Source: Sva-07 sp963698565 (lineage in GTDB: Bacteria > Actinomycetota > Acidimicrobiia > Acidimicrobiales > Ilumatobacteraceae). Taken from it: a DNA stretch of 64,000 nt. Within the stretch, counting starts at the first letter, position 1; each line of letters starts with the position of its first letter. The position numbers were made by a program, and so were the translations under genes. This document shows positions 46,450 to 55,368 of the stretch, piece after piece. The stretch lies in assembly GCA_963698565.1 (NCBI GenBank), contig CAVORH010000001.1, positions 1 through 64,000 of the forward strand. The letters are read 5' to 3'. The notes under the pieces are model-generated. The model did not search any database. It saw nothing but the letters and a program-made list of their open reading frames with translations, and was not told the DNA's origin.

Positions 46450-47051
46450 GCGGAGGCCCCGTACAGGCCCCGGGAGCGGATCACGTCGAGCACCGGCTGG
46501 GTGAGCAGATAGTCGAGCGGGCGACCGTCGGTGAAACGTGCCCGCAGGTCGGTGCTGGACACCTGGAGGCGCGGCACCTCGACGCGAATCCACTCGACGT
46601 CGTCAGCAAGCTTCACCGGCTCGCCCGGACGGTCGACGACCACCAGGTGCGAGCGTTCGAGCACCTCGTCCCAGCGCGTCCACGTCTGCAGGCCGGCGGC
46701 TGCATCGTCGCCGATGATCGTGAAGAGCTCGGCGCCTGGGTGTTCCGACGCCAGCACCTCCAGGGTGTCAGCGGTGTAGCTCGGCCCGCCGAGATCGATC
46801 TCCTGACGACCCGCCAGCAGACCCGGAACATCTCGAACGGCGGCGTCGACCATCGCGAGACGATCGAGCGCCGGCGTGATCTGCCTCGTGCCCTCCTTCT
46901 GCCATGGCACATTGGCCACCATCAACACCACGAGATCGAGGTCGAGGGCGTGACGGACGTTGACGGCCGTGACCAGATGGCCGACGTGGGGCGGATCGAA
47001 CGTCCCCCCGAAGAGCCCGATACGGCGCAGCTGTTGGGCGGATCCGGGCAC
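46446..47051 (-). CDS. nadD: Nicotinate-nucleotide adenylyltransferase
   Basis: A 201-residue NadD, which joins nicotinate mononucleotide and ATP to deamido-NAD in NAD synthesis. The nucleotidyltransferase signature GLFGGTFDPPHVGHL is at 12-26, with its two His residues. The second motif, around SSTDLRAR (I/S-S-T-x-x-R), is near 165-172. Length is standard. It is the first gene of the coupled nadD-LCP-rsfS operon. About 300 bp separate it from the divergent sigma factor gene; that gap holds a TTGACA (47110-47115) but no -10 box at proper spacing. Confidence 0.96.
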   Translation of the reverse strand: MPGSAQQLRRIGLFGGTFDPPHVGHLVTAVNVRHALDLDLVVLMVANVPWQKEGTRQITPALDRLAMVDAAVRDVPGLLAGRQEIDLGGPSYTADTLEVLASEHPGAELFTIIGDDAAAGLQTWTRWDEVLERSHLVVVDRPGEPVKLADDVEWIRVEVPRLQVSSTDLRARFTDGRPLDYLLTQPVLDVIRSRGLYGASA

Positions 47052-47347
47052 GATTCCCCCACTTTATTGCCACAGCCACGATTTCCCGCTCAACCGACCA
47101 TGCCAGGGGTTGACAGGCCTGTTACTGTGAATCGCTCCCCCATATACCCCCGAGTACACGGTTTACGACGGTCTCCCCCGGGAAACCCCTCGTAGTCGGC
47201 GTCTGCCGCTCTTCGATCACATCGCCGTACGCACACGAACCACGTGCGTGCACGGCGTTCGTTCGATCCGCATGGCCGATGCAGTGTGTCCGATGACACA
47301 GCCATGGCCCGGAATCATCACGAACACGAACGGTTGTAGGAAACATC

Positions 47348-48175
47348 ATGAACGACTCCATTGGTCTCTACCTGAATGACATCGGCAAGGTCCCCCTGTT
47401 GACCGCCGAAGACGAGCGCGAGCTCTCCCGTGTCATCGAAGCCGGCCGTGAGGCCCAGGAGCAGCTCGACGCCGGCAAGCGCAGCGCCGCCCTGAAGGCC
47501 AAGGTCGCCGCCGCCGCCGACGCGAAGGATCGGTTCATCCGCTCCAACCTTCGCCTCGTGGTCTCGATCGCCCGCCGCTACCCGCTCCCCCAGGGAATGG
47601 ATCTGCTCGACCTCATCCAGGAGGGCAACCTCGGCCTCGAGCACGCCGTCGACAAGTTCGACTGGCGCCGTGGCTTCAAGTTCTCCACCTACGCCACGTT
47701 CTGGATCCGTCAGGCGATCGGTCGTGCGCTCGACCAGAAGGCCAGCCTCATCCGCATCCCCGGTGACCGCTCCGCCAGCCTCCGCGCGGCGCTGCGCCAG
47801 GCCTCCGGCGACGGCGAGACCCTCGACCAGACCAACGCCGAACTGCATCGCCTCACCACGCCGGTCAGCCTCGACAAGACCGTCGGCGACGACGGCGACG
47901 CCACGCTCGGCGACCTGATGGCCAACGGCGACGGCACGCCCGAAGACCACGTGATGACGCTGGTCGACAGCGAGCTGCTCGACGAACTGCTCGGCACGCT
48001 CGACGCCCGGGCCCGGTTCGCCGTCGAGTCCCGCTTCGGACTCGTCGACGGCGAGCGCAAGAGCTTCCGCGAAGTCGGTGAGCAGCTCGGCGTCACCGCC
48101 GAAGCCGCCCGGCGCCTCGTGAGCCGTGCGGTCGCCGGCCTCCGCGACGACGCCGAACGCATTCTCGCCGTCTGA
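47348..48175 (+). CDS. RNA polymerase sigma-70 factor, group 2-like
   Basis: A 275-residue sigma factor without region 1.1. Region 1.2 is SIGLYLNDIGKVPLLTAEDE. Region 2 carries NLRLVVSIARRY, DLLDLIQEGNLGLEHAVDKF and FSTYATFWIRQAIGRAL (core binding and -10 recognition). Region 3 and region 4 follow, with a helix-turn-helix near FREVGEQLGVTAEAARRLVS. It is closest to principal-like (RpoD/HrdB-related) factors rather than ECF types, and probably serves stationary phase or stress. The start is supported by TAGGAAAC upstream and by the region 1.2 motif. A strong terminator follows 36 bp downstream. Confidence 0.94.
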   Translation: MNDSIGLYLNDIGKVPLLTAEDERELSRVIEAGREAQEQLDAGKRSAALKAKVAAAADAKDRFIRSNLRLVVSIARRYPLPQGMDLLDLIQEGNLGLEHAVDKFDWRRGFKFSTYATFWIRQAIGRALDQKASLIRIPGDRSASLRAALRQASGDGETLDQTNAELHRLTTPVSLDKTVGDDGDATLGDLMANGDGTPEDHVMTLVDSELLDELLGTLDARARFAVESRFGLVDGERKSFREVGEQLGVTAEAARRLVSRAVAGLRDDAERILAV

Positions 48176-48211
48176 GTTCCGGTTCCGCCAGAACCGAAGC
48201 CCAAGAACTGC

Positions 48212-48251
48212 ACCGGAGCGGTCGGAGAAATCCGACCGCTCCGGTCGTTTT
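48212..48251 (+). terminator. Rho-independent terminator of the sigma factor gene
   Basis: A perfect 15-bp stem (48212-48226 and 48231-48245, arms ACCGGAGCGGTCGGA and its complement) with a GAAA loop, followed by CGTTTT. It ends 10 nt before the -10-like box of the DAHP synthase gene, so it insulates the two units. Confidence 0.92.
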
Positions 48252-48272
48252 CGGCGCCGGTAGCCTGAGCGG

Positions 48273-49631
48273 ATGTCCGAGAGCCGAGCCACCTGGTCGC
48301 CGACGTCCTGGCACGACATGCCCGTCGGTCAGCAGCCCGACTGGCCCGACGCAGCTGCGCTGGAGCAATCGCTGAAGCACATCGCGTCGATGCCGCCACT
48401 GGTGTTCGCCGGCGAGGCCCGCTCCCTGCAGGCCGAACTCGCCCGTGTCGCCGGTGGGCGCGCGTTCCTGCTCCAGGCGGGCGACTGCGCGGAGAGCTTC
48501 GAGGAGTTCTCCGCCGACAACATCCGGGAGAAGCTGCGCGTCATCCTCCAGATGGCAGTCGTGCTCACGTACTCGGTCGGCGTCCCGATCGTGAAGGTCG
48601 GCCGCATCGCCGGCCAGTTCGCGAAGCCCCGCTCCTCCCCCACCGAGTTGGTCGGCGAACTCGAGCTGCCGTCGTTCCGCGGCCACATCGTCAACGACCC
48701 CAACGCCTCCGAAGCCGCCCGGATGCCGAACCCTGACCGACTGGTGCAGGCCTACCACCAGTCGGCATCCACGCTCAACCTCCTGCGTGCCTTCACCAAG
48801 GGCGGATTCGCCGACCTGTCGAGGGTGCATGCCTGGACGCAGGAGTTCGTGGCATCGAGCCCCGAGGGTGAGCGCTACGAGAGCGTCGCCGCCGAGATCG
48901 AACGAGCACTCGCCTTCATGCAGGCCTGCGGCATCGACACCGAGTCCAACCCCAATCTGTCGCAGGTCGACGTCTTCACCTCGCACGAAGCGCTGATCCT
49001 CGGCTACGAGGAGGCGCTCACCCGTCAGGACTCGCTCACCGGCGCCTGGTTCGACTGCTCGGCACACATGCTCTGGATCGGCGAACGCACCCGTGACCTC
49101 GACGGCGCCCACGTCGAGTTCCTCCGCGGTGTCGGCAACCCGATCGGCTGCAAGATCGGCCCCACCACCAGCGCCGACTTCGTGCTGGAACTGTGCGAGG
49201 TCCTCAACCCGTCGCGTATCCCTGGTCGCCTCACGCTGATCACCCGCATGGGTGCCGACAAGATCGAAGACGGGCTCCGGCCCCTGCTCCGTGCCGTCAC
49301 CGACGCCGGCCACCCCGTCGTGTGGGCGTGCGACCCGATGCACGGCAACACCTACACCGCCGGCAACGGACGCAAGACCCGCCACTTCGACGACGTCGTC
49401 GCGGAGATCGGCGGGTTCGTCCGCGCCCACCGCGCCGAGGGCACCTGGCCCGGCGGCATCCACATCGAGCTCACGGGCGAGAACGTCACCGAGTGTCTCG
49501 GCGGCGGCGACCACCTGTCCGACGCCGACCTCGACCATCGCTACGAAACGGTGTGCGACCCACGGCTCAACGCCCGCCAGAGCGTCGACCTCTCCTTCCG
49601 GGTGGCCGAACTCCTCCGCCAGTTCACCTGA
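48273..49631 (+). CDS. aroG: 3-deoxy-7-phosphoheptulonate synthase, class II
   Basis: A 452-residue class II DAHP synthase, which joins phosphoenolpyruvate and erythrose 4-phosphate in the first step of the shikimate pathway. Class II motifs are complete: LLQAGDCAESF (metal Cys), KVGRIAGQFAKPRSSP (substrate binding), RGHIVND, GCKIGPTTSADF, ACDPMHGNTY (metal His), HIELTGENVTECLGGG (metal Glu) and ETVCDPRLN (metal Asp). TAGCCT (48261-48266) lies 6 nt before the ATG with no Shine-Dalgarno sequence, so the mRNA may be leaderless. Confidence 0.97.
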   Translation: MSESRATWSPTSWHDMPVGQQPDWPDAAALEQSLKHIASMPPLVFAGEARSLQAELARVAGGRAFLLQAGDCAESFEEFSADNIREKLRVILQMAVVLTYSVGVPIVKVGRIAGQFAKPRSSPTELVGELELPSFRGHIVNDPNASEAARMPNPDRLVQAYHQSASTLNLLRAFTKGGFADLSRVHAWTQEFVASSPEGERYESVAAEIERALAFMQACGIDTESNPNLSQVDVFTSHEALILGYEEALTRQDSLTGAWFDCSAHMLWIGERTRDLDGAHVEFLRGVGNPIGCKIGPTTSADFVLELCEVLNPSRIPGRLTLITRMGADKIEDGLRPLLRAVTDAGHPVVWACDPMHGNTYTAGNGRKTRHFDDVVAEIGGFVRAHRAEGTWPGGIHIELTGENVTECLGGGDHLSDADLDHRYETVCDPRLNARQSVDLSFRVAELLRQFT

Positions 49632-49644
49632 TCGGCGGGCGACG

Positions 49645-50484
49645 GTGACGGCGCTGGAGCTCACCGCCGCCTGGCCGGTTCCCCACGTGTCGGCTGCGGT
49701 GCTCCGCTCCGGTCACGTCGTCGACACGATCGGCGATCCCGATCGCGTTCAGCGGTTGGCCTCGATCTCCAAGCCGATGAGTGCGTGGGCGATCCTCGTC
49801 GCGGTCGAGGAGGGGATCGTCTCACTCGATCAACCGGCGGGACAGCCCGGCTGCACGCTGCGCCACCTGCTCGCCCATGCCGGCGGCTACCCCTTCGAGG
49901 GGGACGAGCCGATCGCCCGACCGGAGACCACTCGCACGTACTCGAACAGCGGGTTCAGCCTCGCTGCACAGGCGGTCGAGCACGCTGCGGGCATCGCGTT
50001 CGCCGACTATCTCCACGAGGCGGTGTTCTCCCCGCTCGCCATGACCTCGAGTGTCCTGCGCGGGTCGGCCGCTGCAGGTGTTCGGTCGAATCTCGCCGAC
50101 ACGTGCCGCTTCGTCGCCGAGGTGATGCGACCCACGTTGATCCACGCCTCGACCGCCGCCGACGCTGAACGCACGCACTACCCGATGCTCGCAGGTATCG
50201 TTCCCGGCGTGGGACGCTATGCGCAGTGCCCCTGGGGACTGGGATTCGAGGTTCGCGGCGCCAAGGAGCCGCACTGGACCGGCACGACCAACTCGCCGCG
50301 CACCTTCGGTCATTTCGGCGGCTCGGGCACGATGTTCTGGATCGACCCCGACCGTGACCTCGCGGTGATCGCTCTGGCCGACCGCGCGTTCGACGAGTGG
50401 GCGACCGTCGCATTGGAGGCGTGGCCCGAACTGTCCGACGCGGTGATCGACGAGTACGCCGACCCATCGGGAGCCATCCGGTGA
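49645..50484 (+). CDS. Serine hydrolase, class C beta-lactamase/PBP4-like
   Basis: A 279-residue penicillin-binding-type serine hydrolase. All three active-site motifs are present: SISKPM (S-x-x-K), TYSNSG (Y-x-N) and HFGGSG (H-x-G). LRHLLAHAGGYPFEGDEP is typical of the family. It has no signal peptide and is shorter than usual, so a cytoplasmic esterase or amidase is more likely than a cell-wall enzyme. GTG at 49645 lies 13 bp after the DAHP synthase stop. The end overlaps the next gene as GTGA. Confidence 0.9.
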   Translation: MTALELTAAWPVPHVSAAVLRSGHVVDTIGDPDRVQRLASISKPMSAWAILVAVEEGIVSLDQPAGQPGCTLRHLLAHAGGYPFEGDEPIARPETTRTYSNSGFSLAAQAVEHAAGIAFADYLHEAVFSPLAMTSSVLRGSAAAGVRSNLADTCRFVAEVMRPTLIHASTAADAERTHYPMLAGIVPGVGRYAQCPWGLGFEVRGAKEPHWTGTTNSPRTFGHFGGSGTMFWIDPDRDLAVIALADRAFDEWATVALEAWPELSDAVIDEYADPSGAIR

Positions 50485-50945
50485 CGACGTTCAGCCACGG
50501 CGACCGGATCCGTTACGCCACCACCGGCGAGGACGGCCTGCCGCTCGTGCGCTACGGGTTCATCGGCGGGGTCGCCGGCCCCGACGGCCCGGTGGTCGTG
50601 ATGCTCGACGGCGAACTCGGCGGCGACGTGGTCGAACCCGAGCACGTCGAACCCGTACACATCTGCAACGTCACGCTCACGCTCGCCGGGTCCGACCTCC
50701 TCGACGATCCATCGCTCCGTCAAGGGCTCGTCAACCTCTGGGCCGCCGAGGCCGAGAGCGCCGGTCTCCAGATCGCGTCGCTGCACTGCATCGGCACGGG
50801 AGTACGCGACTCCAGTGAGGGGTACGCCCTCGCCGAGTTGTCGAGCGGCGGCGAACAGTACGTGCTGCGCGCCACGCTCTGCCTCAAGCAGTACGACGCG
50901 ATCGTCGTCCACGCCGACCGCCCCAATCGCTGGGAAGTCCTGTGA
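50481..50945 (+). CDS. Hypothetical protein coupled to the serine hydrolase
   Basis: A 154-residue soluble protein beginning VTTFSHGDRIRYATTGEDG. The first half looks like a small beta barrel (VRYGFIGGVAGPDGPVVVML), the second half alpha/beta (LVNLWAAEAESAGLQIASLH). No family is recognised. GTG at 50481 overlaps the serine hydrolase stop, so translation is coupled and the two probably work together or share regulation. It ends 2 bp before the 31-nt palindrome. Confidence 0.72.
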   Translation: MTTFSHGDRIRYATTGEDGLPLVRYGFIGGVAGPDGPVVVMLDGELGGDVVEPEHVEPVHICNVTLTLAGSDLLDDPSLRQGLVNLWAAEAESAGLQIASLHCIGTGVRDSSEGYALAELSSGGEQYVLRATLCLKQYDAIVVHADRPNRWEVL

Positions 50946-50947
50946 CC

Positions 50948-50978
50948 GTTACGCCAGGGGTCAGACCCCCGGCGTAAC
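50948..50978. repeat. 31-nt palindromic repeat, copy 1
   Basis: A near-perfect palindrome from GTTACGCC to GGCGTAAC with centre GGGGTCAGACCCC. It is the exact reverse complement of the copy at 58481-58511. It sits between converging genes and could act as a bidirectional terminator here. Confidence 0.9.
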
Positions 50979-50983
50979 ACCGG

Positions 50984-52186
50984 TCAGCTGAGGCGTTCGA
51001 TGATCATGGCCATGCCCTGGCCGCCGCCGACGCACATCGTCTCGAGGCCGATCGTCTTGTCCTCGGCCTGGAGGTTGTTGATCAGGCTGGTCATGATGCG
51101 GGCGCCGGTCATACCGAACGGGTGACCGAGCGCAATCGCGCCGCCGTTGACGTTGACCTGGTCGAGGCTGAAGCCGAGGTGCTTGGCCGACGGGATCACC
51201 TGCGCAGCGAACGCCTCGTTGATCTCGACGAGGTCGATGTCGTCAGCGCTCATCCCGGCGCGCTCCATCGCCATCCGGCTCGCACCGATCGGCCCGAGAC
51301 CCATGATCTCCGGGTTGAGGCCGGTGACGCCCGACGAGATGATGCGAGCAAGCGGCGTGAGGCCGAGCTGGGCGGCCTTGGTGTCGCTCATCACCATCAC
51401 GGCGGCGGCGCCGTCGTTGAGCGGGCAGGCGTTGCCGGCGGTGATCTCGCCGTCGGGGCGGAACACCGGCTTCAGCTGGGCGAGCTTCTCGACGGTGGTG
51501 CCGTCGCGCGGGCCGTCGTCGGCGGACACGACCGTGCCGTCCGGCAGCGTGAGGGGCGTGATCTCGTTCTCGAAGTGGCCGCGCTTCACCGCTGCGACGG
51601 CACGCTGCTGGCTGCGGGCGCCGAACTCGTCCATCTCCTCGCGGGTGACGCCTTCGATCTCACGGACGTTCTCGGCGGTCTGCCCCATCGCGATGTAGAA
51701 GTCGGGCAGCCCCTCGGGCGGGGTCCACGTCGGCTGGCCGCCCTGCGCGCGCAGCGCGGTGCGCTCGCCGGGGCCGGCGAAGATCGGGTTGGGGGCGGTG
51801 TCGCTGGCGCCGTTGCCGTAGCGGCTGACCGCTTCCACGCCCGCCGCGATGAAGCAGTCGCCCTCGCCGGCCTTGATCGCATGGGCGGCCATCCGGATCG
51901 TCTGGAGACTGGAGGAGCAGTACCGGTTGACGGTCACGCCCGGCACGTCGTCGAGCCCGGCCATGCCCGCAACCATCCGGCCGATGTTGAACCCGGCCTC
52001 GCCGGCCGGTTGGCCGCAACCCATGATCAGGTCCTCCACATCCGACGGCGAGACCTGGGGCACCTTGGCCATCAGCGCTCGGACGATCTGGGCGGCCATG
52101 TCATCGGGCCGCAGGTCGACGAGCGACCCCTTGACGGCACGCCCGATCGGGCTGCGGGAGGTGGCGACGATCACTGCTTCGGTCAT
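50984..52186 (-). CDS. Acetyl-CoA acyltransferase (thiolase)
   Basis: A 400-residue thiolase, which cleaves 3-ketoacyl-CoA or condenses acetyl-CoA. Catalytic Cys90 is in VNRYCSSSLQ. The C-terminal motifs are NVNGGAIALGHPFGMTGAR (His) and CVGGGQGMAMI (second Cys and the G-rich loop). EINEAFAAQ is also present. It is of the FadA class, likely for fatty-acid beta-oxidation, with steroid or side-chain oxidation as an alternative given a steroid-type P450 nearby. The gene stands alone. Its upstream side carries two 42-nt palindromes. Confidence 0.96.
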   Translation of the reverse strand: MTEAVIVATSRSPIGRAVKGSLVDLRPDDMAAQIVRALMAKVPQVSPSDVEDLIMGCGQPAGEAGFNIGRMVAGMAGLDDVPGVTVNRYCSSSLQTIRMAAHAIKAGEGDCFIAAGVEAVSRYGNGASDTAPNPIFAGPGERTALRAQGGQPTWTPPEGLPDFYIAMGQTAENVREIEGVTREEMDEFGARSQQRAVAAVKRGHFENEITPLTLPDGTVVSADDGPRDGTTVEKLAQLKPVFRPDGEITAGNACPLNDGAAAVMVMSDTKAAQLGLTPLARIISSGVTGLNPEIMGLGPIGASRMAMERAGMSADDIDLVEINEAFAAQVIPSAKHLGFSLDQVNVNGGAIALGHPFGMTGARIMTSLINNLQAEDKTIGLETMCVGGGQGMAMIIERLS

Positions 52187-52211
52187 ACGGCCGAGCGTAA
52201 CGATGACGAGT

Positions 52212-52253
52212 GCGATGAGCGAAAGCCCCGGATGCAGGGGTCCCGCTCATCGC
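52212..52253. repeat. 42-nt palindromic repeat, copy 2
   Basis: Outer arms GCGATGAGCG / CGCTCATCGC (10 bp) with an inner CCCC/GGGG pair. It lies in the divergent gap between the thiolase and ROK kinase genes, 29 bp before copy 3. Confidence 0.88.
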
Positions 52254-52282
52254 CCGTGGGGTGGAGGCGTCGACCCGGGCCG

Positions 52283-52324
52283 GCGATGAGCGACAGCACC
52301 GGATGCGGGGGTCCCGCTCATCGC
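52283..52324. repeat. 42-nt palindromic repeat, copy 3
   Basis: Same length and orientation as copy 2, with a few changes in the centre. The two copies differ more in the loop than in the arms, as expected if base pairing is kept by selection. Confidence 0.88.
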
Positions 52325-52353
52325 GTGGGTGGGGCGCGGTAGGTTCGGCGGCG

Positions 52354-53203
52354 ATGGAAGCGGTGGTGGCAGCGCTCGACGTGGGTGGGACGTCGATCAA
52401 GTCGGGGGTCGTGCGGGGTGACACCGCGGTTGATCCCGTCGTCGAGCTCGGGCCGACACTGCCGGCGCTGGCGCAGTCCGATGCCGACACCATCCTTGCC
52501 CGACTCGCCGAGATGGCCGACCACGCGCTCGCGCTGGACGACGCCGCGATCGGTCTCGGCGATCGCGATCTGCGGACCGTTCGACCTCGAGGCCGGCGAG
52601 TCACGGATGCGCGGTGTTGCGAAGTTCGAGGACATCTACGGCATCGATCTGCGAGCGGTCCTGCGCGAGCGCACCACGATCGGCGACCGGCCGATCCGGT
52701 TCGCTCGCGACAACGACTCGGCAGGCACCGGGGAGGCACTGACCGGCGCCGGTCACGGCGTCGACCGCGTCCTGACCATCACGCTCGGCACGGGCGTGGG
52801 AACGTGCGTCACCGACCGTGCGTGGCCGGTGCAGTTCATCGACGGCTTCGGTGTCGAGTACCTCGGGATGCGTCCGACACCGTGGGAGGGCCGAGCCGAC
52901 GATGTGCTGTCCGCACGGGGCCTCGCCGACCGTCTCGGCGTCGCCGTGGCCGACCTCCAGGCAGCGGTCGACGATCCGCTCAACGCCGAGATCGTCTACG
53001 ACCACGGCCATCGGCTCGGCGAGTTCCTGGCCCCGGTGATCGTCGAGTTCGACGTGCAGCTCGTCGTGATCGGCGGCGGGCTGTCGGCGGCCTTCGACCG
53101 GTTCGGACCGGCGATCCAGGCGCATCTCGACGTTCCGGTGCGTCCGATCGAGCTCGGCGCGGCCGGCCCGCTCCTCGGCGCCGTCCACCTCACGTACTCC
53201 TGA
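52354..53203 (+). pseudogene. ROK-family sugar kinase, frameshifted
   Basis: A ROK (repressor, ORF, kinase) family sugar kinase of about 283 codons. The N-terminal phosphate-binding loop is ALDVGGTSIKSGVV. After a frame change near 52560, ICGPFDLEAGE, RFARDNDSAGTGEAL (catalytic Asp) and TITLGTGVGTCV follow. The zinc motif C-x-C-G-x-x-G-C of many ROK proteins is absent. The span is 3n+1; two missing bases (one GT pair) or one extra base would explain it. Both parts are well conserved. It may phosphorylate glucose or a related sugar. TAGGTT lies 8 nt before the ATG. Confidence 0.85.
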
Positions 53204-53207
53204 TCCA

Positions 53208-53249
53208 GCGATGAGCGACAGCCCCGTATACGGGGGGCCGGCTCATCGC
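53208..53249. repeat. 42-nt palindromic repeat, copy 4
   Basis: Arms GCGATGAGC / GCTCATCGC with the perfect inner palindrome CCCCGTATACGGGG. It lies 4 bp after the ROK kinase stop, between converging genes. Confidence 0.88.
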
Positions 53250-53267
53250 CCGGAGGATTGGGCCTCG

Positions 53268-53996
53268 TCAGCGGGTGTCGAGGACGCGGAAGAGTTCGGC
53301 GCTTCGGCCCTCGGGGAGGCCACGCTCGGCAGCGATCTGCTGGAAGCGCTCGCGGATGCGCTGCTCCATCCCGTCGGGATCGGTGAGCTGGCTGACGTGG
53401 CAGCGCAGCGCCCGCATCTTGCGGTCCACCTGGTCGGTGACGTCCACGTGCTCGAGGCCGTCGGCGCCGCCCATCGGCCCCGCCTGCACCCACACCTCCT
53501 GCACCTTCCAGTCGTCGAGCTCGGCGCACGGCGTGCCCGGGAAGGCGAACGGGTTGCGGGCGTCGGGGTACACCGCACACATCGTCGCCTCCCCCGTCGC
53601 CGTGTGATCCGGATGCGAGCCATAGGTCGAGGCGAGGTTGCGGATCGGCGACTGGGCGATCACGACCTGCGGGCGAACCTGGCGGATCACGAGGCTGATG
53701 TCGTGGCGGAGTTCCATCGTCACCTCGACGGTGCCGTCCATGAACCCCAGGAACCGCAGATCGGTCACCCCGACCTCGGCGGCGGCCTTCGTCTGCTCCT
53801 CGCGCCGGATCGCCGCCATCTCGCTGCGCGGGATCGAGTGGTCGAACCCGCCGGCCTGGCCGTCGGTCACGAGGCAGTAGACGACCTCGACACCGGCATC
53901 GGTGAGCGCCGCAACCGTGCCCGCCGAACCGAAGTCGACATCGTCGGGATGTGCGGTGACGACGAGGACACGTTCGATCTCGGAGAACTCCAGCAT
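53268..53996 (-). CDS. PIG-L family (LmbE-like) zinc deacetylase
   Basis: A 242-residue PIG-L/LmbE protein. The zinc motif AHPDDVDFGSAG is near the N-terminus, with the third ligand His in TYGSHPDHTATGEA. The family includes MshB and Mca of mycothiol metabolism as well as sugar deacetylases. Actinobacteria make mycothiol, so a role in GlcNAc-Ins deacetylation or S-conjugate cleavage is possible but not shown. ATG at 53996 begins just before the first strand; the frame continues upstream only as low-complexity shadow sequence. It is divergent from the P450 gene. Confidence 0.92.
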   Translation of the reverse strand: MLEFSEIERVLVVTAHPDDVDFGSAGTVAALTDAGVEVVYCLVTDGQAGGFDHSIPRSEMAAIRREEQTKAAAEVGVTDLRFLGFMDGTVEVTMELRHDISLVIRQVRPQVVIAQSPIRNLASTYGSHPDHTATGEATMCAVYPDARNPFAFPGTPCAELDDWKVQEVWVQAGPMGGADGLEHVDVTDQVDRKMRALRCHVSQLTDPDGMEQRIRERFQQIAAERGLPEGRSAELFRVLDTR

Positions 53997-54099
53997 TCGA
54001 CCAGTCAACGCCGGATCGGCGCGGTTCTCAACTCGGACACGACAACACCGACACGGTCGGCTGCGACCGCAGCAGATACGTCCCGTACAGTCGCGGGCC

Positions 54100-55368
54100 A
54101 TGACGATGCCCGCACCGTACGACCAGGTCGCACTCGACGACTTCGACCTCTCCGACCCGGAGTTCTGGCTCGCTCCACGCACGTTTCGTGAGGGGGCCTT
54201 CAAGACGCTGCGCGACACGCCCGGCCTGGTCCACTACGCCGAGCGGGAGATCCCCGACCTGCCGTTCCCCCCGGGCCCCGGTTACTGGGCGGTGACGCGC
54301 CACGACGACATCTGGCACGTCAGCCGCAACCCGAAGCTGTTCTGCTCGGGTCAGGGCTCGAACATCGGCGATCTCCCCCAGGAGATGAACGAGTTCTTCG
54401 GCTCGATGATCAACATGGACGACCCGAAGCACTTCCGGCTCCGATCGATCGTGTCGAAGGGGTTCACGCCGCGAGAGATCACGGCCGTCGAGGACGTCGT
54501 GAAAACGAAAGCGAACGAGATCATCGACCGCCTGCTCGCCGATTTCCCCGACAAGACCTGTGACTTCGTCGAGCACGTCGCGGCAGCGCTGCCGCTGGAG
54601 ATCATCTGCGACATGATGGGCATCCCGTCGGAGGACTACGCCAAGATCTTCAAGTGGACCAACACGATCCTCGGCGGCGGCGACCCCGACTTCGTGACGT
54701 CGTACGAGGACCTGATGGGCCAAGCGCTCGAGATGTTCATGTACGCCCAGGCGCTCGGTGAAGACCGCAAGGCGAACCCGCAGGACGACATCACCAGCGT
54801 GATGATGGCCGCCGAGGTCGACGGCGAACAACTCACCGCGCAGGAGTTCGGATCGTTCTTCATCCTGCTGGTCGTGGCCGGCAACGAGACGACCCGCAAT
54901 GCGATCAGCCATGGGATGAAGGCGTTCACCGACTTCCCCGAGCAGCGCGAACTCCTCTACGACGACTTCGACGCCCACTCGAAGGGCGCGGTCGAGGAGA
55001 TCGTTCGCTGGGGCACCCCGGTGATCCACTTCCGCCGCACCGCCACGGAGGACACCGAACTCGGTGGCCAGGCGATCAAGGCCGGCGAGAAAGTGGTCAT
55101 GTGGTACAACTCCGGCAATCGCGACGAGCGGACCTTCGAGGATCCGTACACCTTCGACATCACGCGGGAGCCGAACCCGGCCCAGATCGGCTTCGGGGCG
55201 GGCGGTCCACACTTCTGCCTCGGCGCCAACCTGGCCCGACGCGAGATCACGGTGATGTTCGACGTCATCCGTGACCGCCTCCCGTCACTGCGAATCACCG
55301 GCGAGCCGGCCTACCTCCAGAGTGCATTCATCAACGGCATCAAGCGGATGCAGTGTGCCTGGGACTGA
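54100..55368 (+). CDS. Cytochrome P450, CYP125/CYP124/CYP142-like
   Basis: A 422-residue soluble P450. The I-helix oxygen-activation motif is LVVAGNETTRNAISHGM, the K-helix E-x-x-R is EEIVR, and the haem loop is FGAGGPHFCLGANLARRE with axial Cys373. The combination of MDDPKHFRLRSIVSKGFTPRE and NETTRNAISHGM is characteristic of the actinobacterial CYP125/124/142 group that oxidises the terminal methyl of steroid side chains or branched lipids. No ferredoxin gene is adjacent. TACAGT lies 8 nt before the ATG, suggesting a leaderless mRNA. Confidence 0.95.
   Translation: MTMPAPYDQVALDDFDLSDPEFWLAPRTFREGAFKTLRDTPGLVHYAEREIPDLPFPPGPGYWAVTRHDDIWHVSRNPKLFCSGQGSNIGDLPQEMNEFFGSMINMDDPKHFRLRSIVSKGFTPREITAVEDVVKTKANEIIDRLLADFPDKTCDFVEHVAAALPLEIICDMMGIPSEDYAKIFKWTNTILGGGDPDFVTSYEDLMGQALEMFMYAQALGEDRKANPQDDITSVMMAAEVDGEQLTAQEFGSFFILLVVAGNETTRNAISHGMKAFTDFPEQRELLYDDFDAHSKGAVEEIVRWGTPVIHFRRTATEDTELGGQAIKAGEKVVMWYNSGNRDERTFEDPYTFDITREPNPAQIGFGAGGPHFCLGANLARREITVMFDVIRDRLPSLRITGEPAYLQSAFINGIKRMQCAWD

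Noticed and set aside
47110..47138. TTGACA followed by TACTGT as a sigma-70 promoter for the sigma factor gene
   Set aside because: The spacing is only 7 nt, and no -10 box is found at 16-18 nt.
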